A model generated the notes under the pieces. It was not told where the DNA came from and made no database searches. It saw only the letters and a program-made list of their open reading frames with translations. From DSUN01 sp035527715 (GTDB lineage Bacteria; Planctomycetota; PUPC01; DSUN01), in the NCBI GenBank assembly GCA_035527715.1, contig DATKZY010000174.1, positions 1 to 8,569 of the forward strand: a stretch of 8,569 nt of DNA, given 5' to 3'. Positions 6,952-8,569 of the stretch are shown here, piece by piece. Position numbers and translations under genes: made by a program. The stretch's first letter is position 1; every line of letters starts with the position of its first letter.

Positions 6952-7809
6952 CTACGTGGGGCCGGGCGCAGGGGAGGCCGCCTGCTGGCGGTTGAGCCAG
7001 TCGAGGGTAAGCGCGATCACCTCGTCCTGCCACGCGACGGAGTAGTAGCTGTGGTTGGCGCCCTCGATGGTGTGGAAGGCGGCGGGGATGCCCTGCTCGC
7101 GGCAGTAGCCCTCGTAGAACTCGGGGGCGCCCACCGCCTCGTCGTCGCGGCTGCCGTAGATGAATAGCGCCCGCCCGCGGTAGCCGCGCAAGTCCCCCAT
7201 GATGTCCCGAGCGGAATCCTTGGGGTTGCGCGTGCCCTGGGGCGCGCCGCGGCGGCCGAAGAGAATCCGCGTGATGATCCCGAAGCGAATCTTGCCGCGC
7301 AGCAGCTTCGCATACGTTTCGCGGCGGAACAGCTTCCGGGCGTAGTCGCCCAGGAAGATGCCCCGGCGCTTCACCTCCTGCCCCCGCGTCTTGTAGGGAG
7401 CGAAGAGGGGGGTGGACCAGAGGAGCAGGGCGTCCACCTCCTTGTCCAGCGACGCGGCGCCGAGCGCCACGTTTCCGCCCGAGCAGAGGCCGCACCAGCA
7501 GGTGCGCCGAACGCCGGGCTGTTCGAGGAGCAGGCGGCGGGCGGCGCGGGCGTCCTCGATCATCTGGTCGAGGGTGGTCGCCTCGTGCTCGCCATCGCTG
7601 TCGCCGCGGCCGCGGAAGTCGAACAGCAGCGCGTGGTAGCCCGCGGCGGCGAGGCGCCGGGCCGCCTCGACGAAAATCCTGTGCGGCCCTACCCGGTAGC
7701 CCGTCCAGCCGTGCAGGAACACCACGCCCGCTCCCCTGGCGTCGCCATCGGGCGAGTGGAGGATGCCGACGAGGCGGGCGGGGCTGTGAAGGACGATGGG
7801 GGTTTCCAA
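6952..7809 (-). CDS. Alpha/beta hydrolase with cysteine nucleophile, 285 aa
   Basis: A cytoplasmic alpha/beta-hydrolase fold enzyme of unknown substrate. Visible, numbered from the TTG start: oxyanion-hole HGWTG at 33-37, the DFRGRGDSDG segment at 64-73, nucleophile elbow GLCSGGN from 107 with cysteine 109 where serine is usual, a likely acid aspartate in YGSRDD at about 222, and catalytic histidine in GANHSYY at 253. Cysteine nucleophiles of this kind occur in dienelactone hydrolases and in the hydrolases accompanying exosortase systems. The opening (GVLFLHGWTG-like, with LLFDFRGRG) resembles the latter, but no exosortase gene is here. No ATG start exists in frame. TTG 7809 was chosen because AAGGAG (7824-7819) precedes it by nine bases and the protein domain begins just after. 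A start at TTG 7902 would add 31 residues encoded partly by the heptamer repeat, which is unlikely. It follows the radical SAM gene by 107 bases. Confidence 0.82.
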   Translation of the reverse strand: METPIVLHSPARLVGILHSPDGDARGAGVVFLHGWTGYRVGPHRIFVEAARRLAAAGYHALLFDFRGRGDSDGEHEATTLDQMIEDARAARRLLLEQPGVRRTCWCGLCSGGNVALGAASLDKEVDALLLWSTPLFAPYKTRGQEVKRRGIFLGDYARKLFRRETYAKLLRGKIRFGIITRILFGRRGAPQGTRNPKDSARDIMGDLRGYRGRALFIYGSRDDEAVGAPEFYEGYCREQGIPAAFHTIEGANHSYYSVAWQDEVIALTLDWLNRQQAASPAPGPT

Positions 7810-7849
7810 GAACGATGGCTCCTTCTGTTTTTCTGCGCGCGATCCCGGA

Positions 7850-7870
7850 CGCGTGACGCGTGACACGTGA
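7850..7870. repeat. Heptamer tandem repeat, three units of CGCGTGA type
   Basis: Two exact CGCGTGA units (7850-7863) and one CACGTGA (7864-7870). The unit is seven bases long and contains TGA, so three units place a stop codon in all three plus-strand frames. An inverted copy lies at 7903-7923. The block is upstream of the hydrolase start and is probably intergenic. Confidence 0.75.
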
Positions 7871-7902
7871 CCAGGACAAGACGGCCGTATCCTCTTCTCC
7901 AA

Positions 7903-7923
7903 TCACGCGTCACGGGTCACGCG
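7903..7923. repeat. Inverted heptamer block, three units of TCACGCG type
   Basis: TCACGCG, TCACGGG and TCACGCG in tandem are the reverse complement of the block at 7850-7870, matching it at 19 of 21 bases across a 32-base spacer. Read on the minus strand, it puts TGA in all three frames, and one of these is the stop codon of the radical SAM gene. The two blocks could form a long stem between the radical SAM and hydrolase genes, but no U-tract follows. Confidence 0.75.
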
Positions 7924-8569
7924 TCATGATTTCCTGCCGGGCACGCGCCGCATCTCGTGCACCTCGCCTCGCGGCAGTCGGGCGTCGTCTCGCCTCGCTC
8001 GGCCTTGTGCTTCTCGGCGAGGAGGAACTCCTTGGTGACGCCGGCGAAGATGTGGTCCCAGGGCAGGCATTCGTCCTCGCCCCAGCGGCGGTGCGCGTAG
8101 TCGGCGGGGCGGACGCCACTCTCCTCGAACGCCTGGAGCCAGAGGGGATAGCGGAAGTGCTCGTCCCAGGCGTCGAGCTGTGCGCCGAGGCACCACGCGC
8201 GCTCGACGGCTTCCGCGACCCTGCGGTCGCCGCGGCTGAGCACGGCCTCGACCTGGCTGACCTCGACGCTGTGGAACCTGAACTTCACCCGGCGGCCGCG
8301 GGCTCGCGAGCGGATGCGGGCCTGCTTGGCGCGCAGCACGTCCGGCTCGTCCATCGGCTCCCACTGGAACGGCGTGTGGGGCTTGGGGACGAACGAGGAG
8401 ACGCTGGCGTTCACCTCGCCACCCCTGCCGCCGCGCTGGGCGGAGACCTCGTAGGCCAAGTCCACAATGCCGTCCACGTCGTCGTCGGTCTCGCCGGGCA
8501 GGCCGATCATGAAGTAGAGCTTCACGGCGCGCCAGCCCTGGCGATACGCCTCGCGGGCGCCGCGCAGCA
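7917..8569 (-). CDS. B12-binding-type radical SAM protein, C-terminal part (TIGR03960-like), cut by window end
   Basis: Only the last 216 residues are visible; the frame stays open to the window edge (LRGAREAYRQGWRAVKLYF before MIGLPGETDDDV), so the GTG at 8525 is internal. The stretch KLYFMIGLPGETDDDV and the following KPHTPFQWEPMD are typical of the late part of a radical SAM barrel. The tail region (LGAQLDAWDEHF, ending in DCREARCTRCGAC) matches, from memory, the TIGR03960 family, whose N-terminal part would carry the B12-binding and CxxxCxxC cluster regions outside the window. Such proteins are often next to or fused with a TIGR03936/DUF2344 partner; here the next gene is a hydrolase instead. 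The reaction is unknown. The stop codon lies inside a heptamer repeat, so the last residues (HDA) may be repeat-derived. Confidence 0.85.
   Translation of the reverse strand, partial: LRGAREAYRQGWRAVKLYFMIGLPGETDDDVDGIVDLAYEVSAQRGGRGGEVNASVSSFVPKPHTPFQWEPMDEPDVLRAKQARIRSRARGRRVKFRFHSVEVSQVEAVLSRGDRRVAEAVERAWCLGAQLDAWDEHFRYPLWLQAFEESGVRPADYAHRRWGEDECLPWDHIFAGVTKEFLLAEKHKAERGETTPDCREARCTRCGACPAGNHDA

Noticed and set aside
7810..7902. N-terminal extension of the hydrolase to the TTG at 7902
   Set aside because: The added 31 residues are encoded through the heptamer repeat, match no part of the fold, and the AAGGAG at 7824-7819 fits the TTG at 7809 better.
7917..8525. Treating GTG 8525 as the start of a short complete radical SAM gene
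   Set aside because: The frame stays open to the window end with residues that continue the family pattern, and the catalytic N-terminal part must lie beyond the window.

Overview
This is a GC-rich bacterial window, most consistent with an uncultured Planctomycetota-type genome. That lineage is an inference from gene style: a giant secreted PQQ-propeller/TPR/PDZ protein paired with a MoxR ATPase, a B12-binding-type radical SAM protein, and many palindromic intergenic repeats. No rRNA or tRNA is present to confirm it. Starts are led by clear Shine-Dalgarno sites and two sigma70-like promoters are readable, so this is bacterial rather than archaeal DNA.

Layout. Bases 1-348 are non-coding and hold a 34-bp perfect palindrome, a second GC hairpin, and a promoter (302-330). 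That promoter drives a 1507-residue exported protein (349-4872) and, 17 bases later, a MoxR-family AAA+ ATPase (4890-5975). After a short palindrome, a strong promoter (6053-6081) leads to a 64-residue gene (6165-6359) that reads as a minimal bacterial histone, closed by a strong intrinsic terminator (6381-6428). Bases 6429-6951 have no gene. They contain a roughly 316-bp element built of nested, mirror-ordered hairpins, and a separate 28-bp operator-like palindrome. On the minus strand, the 3' end of a radical SAM gene (7917 to beyond the window end) is followed by an alpha/beta hydrolase with a cysteine nucleophile (6952-7809). Inverted blocks of a CGCGTGA heptamer lie between them.

How the parts fit. 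The propeller protein and MoxR form one likely operon, in which MoxR would act as a cytoplasmic chaperone ATPase and the propeller protein as an extracytoplasmic scaffold. The usual DUF58/VWA partner of MoxR is not visible. The histone gene is an isolated unit with its own promoter and terminator, as expected for an abundant chromatin protein. It is the most interesting item in the window: a singlet histone fold with almost no third helix, resembling the Leptospira HLp and Bdellovibrio HBb type, with an unusual C-x-x-C-C cluster in the central helix. The radical SAM and hydrolase genes are co-oriented, but nothing shows they share a pathway.
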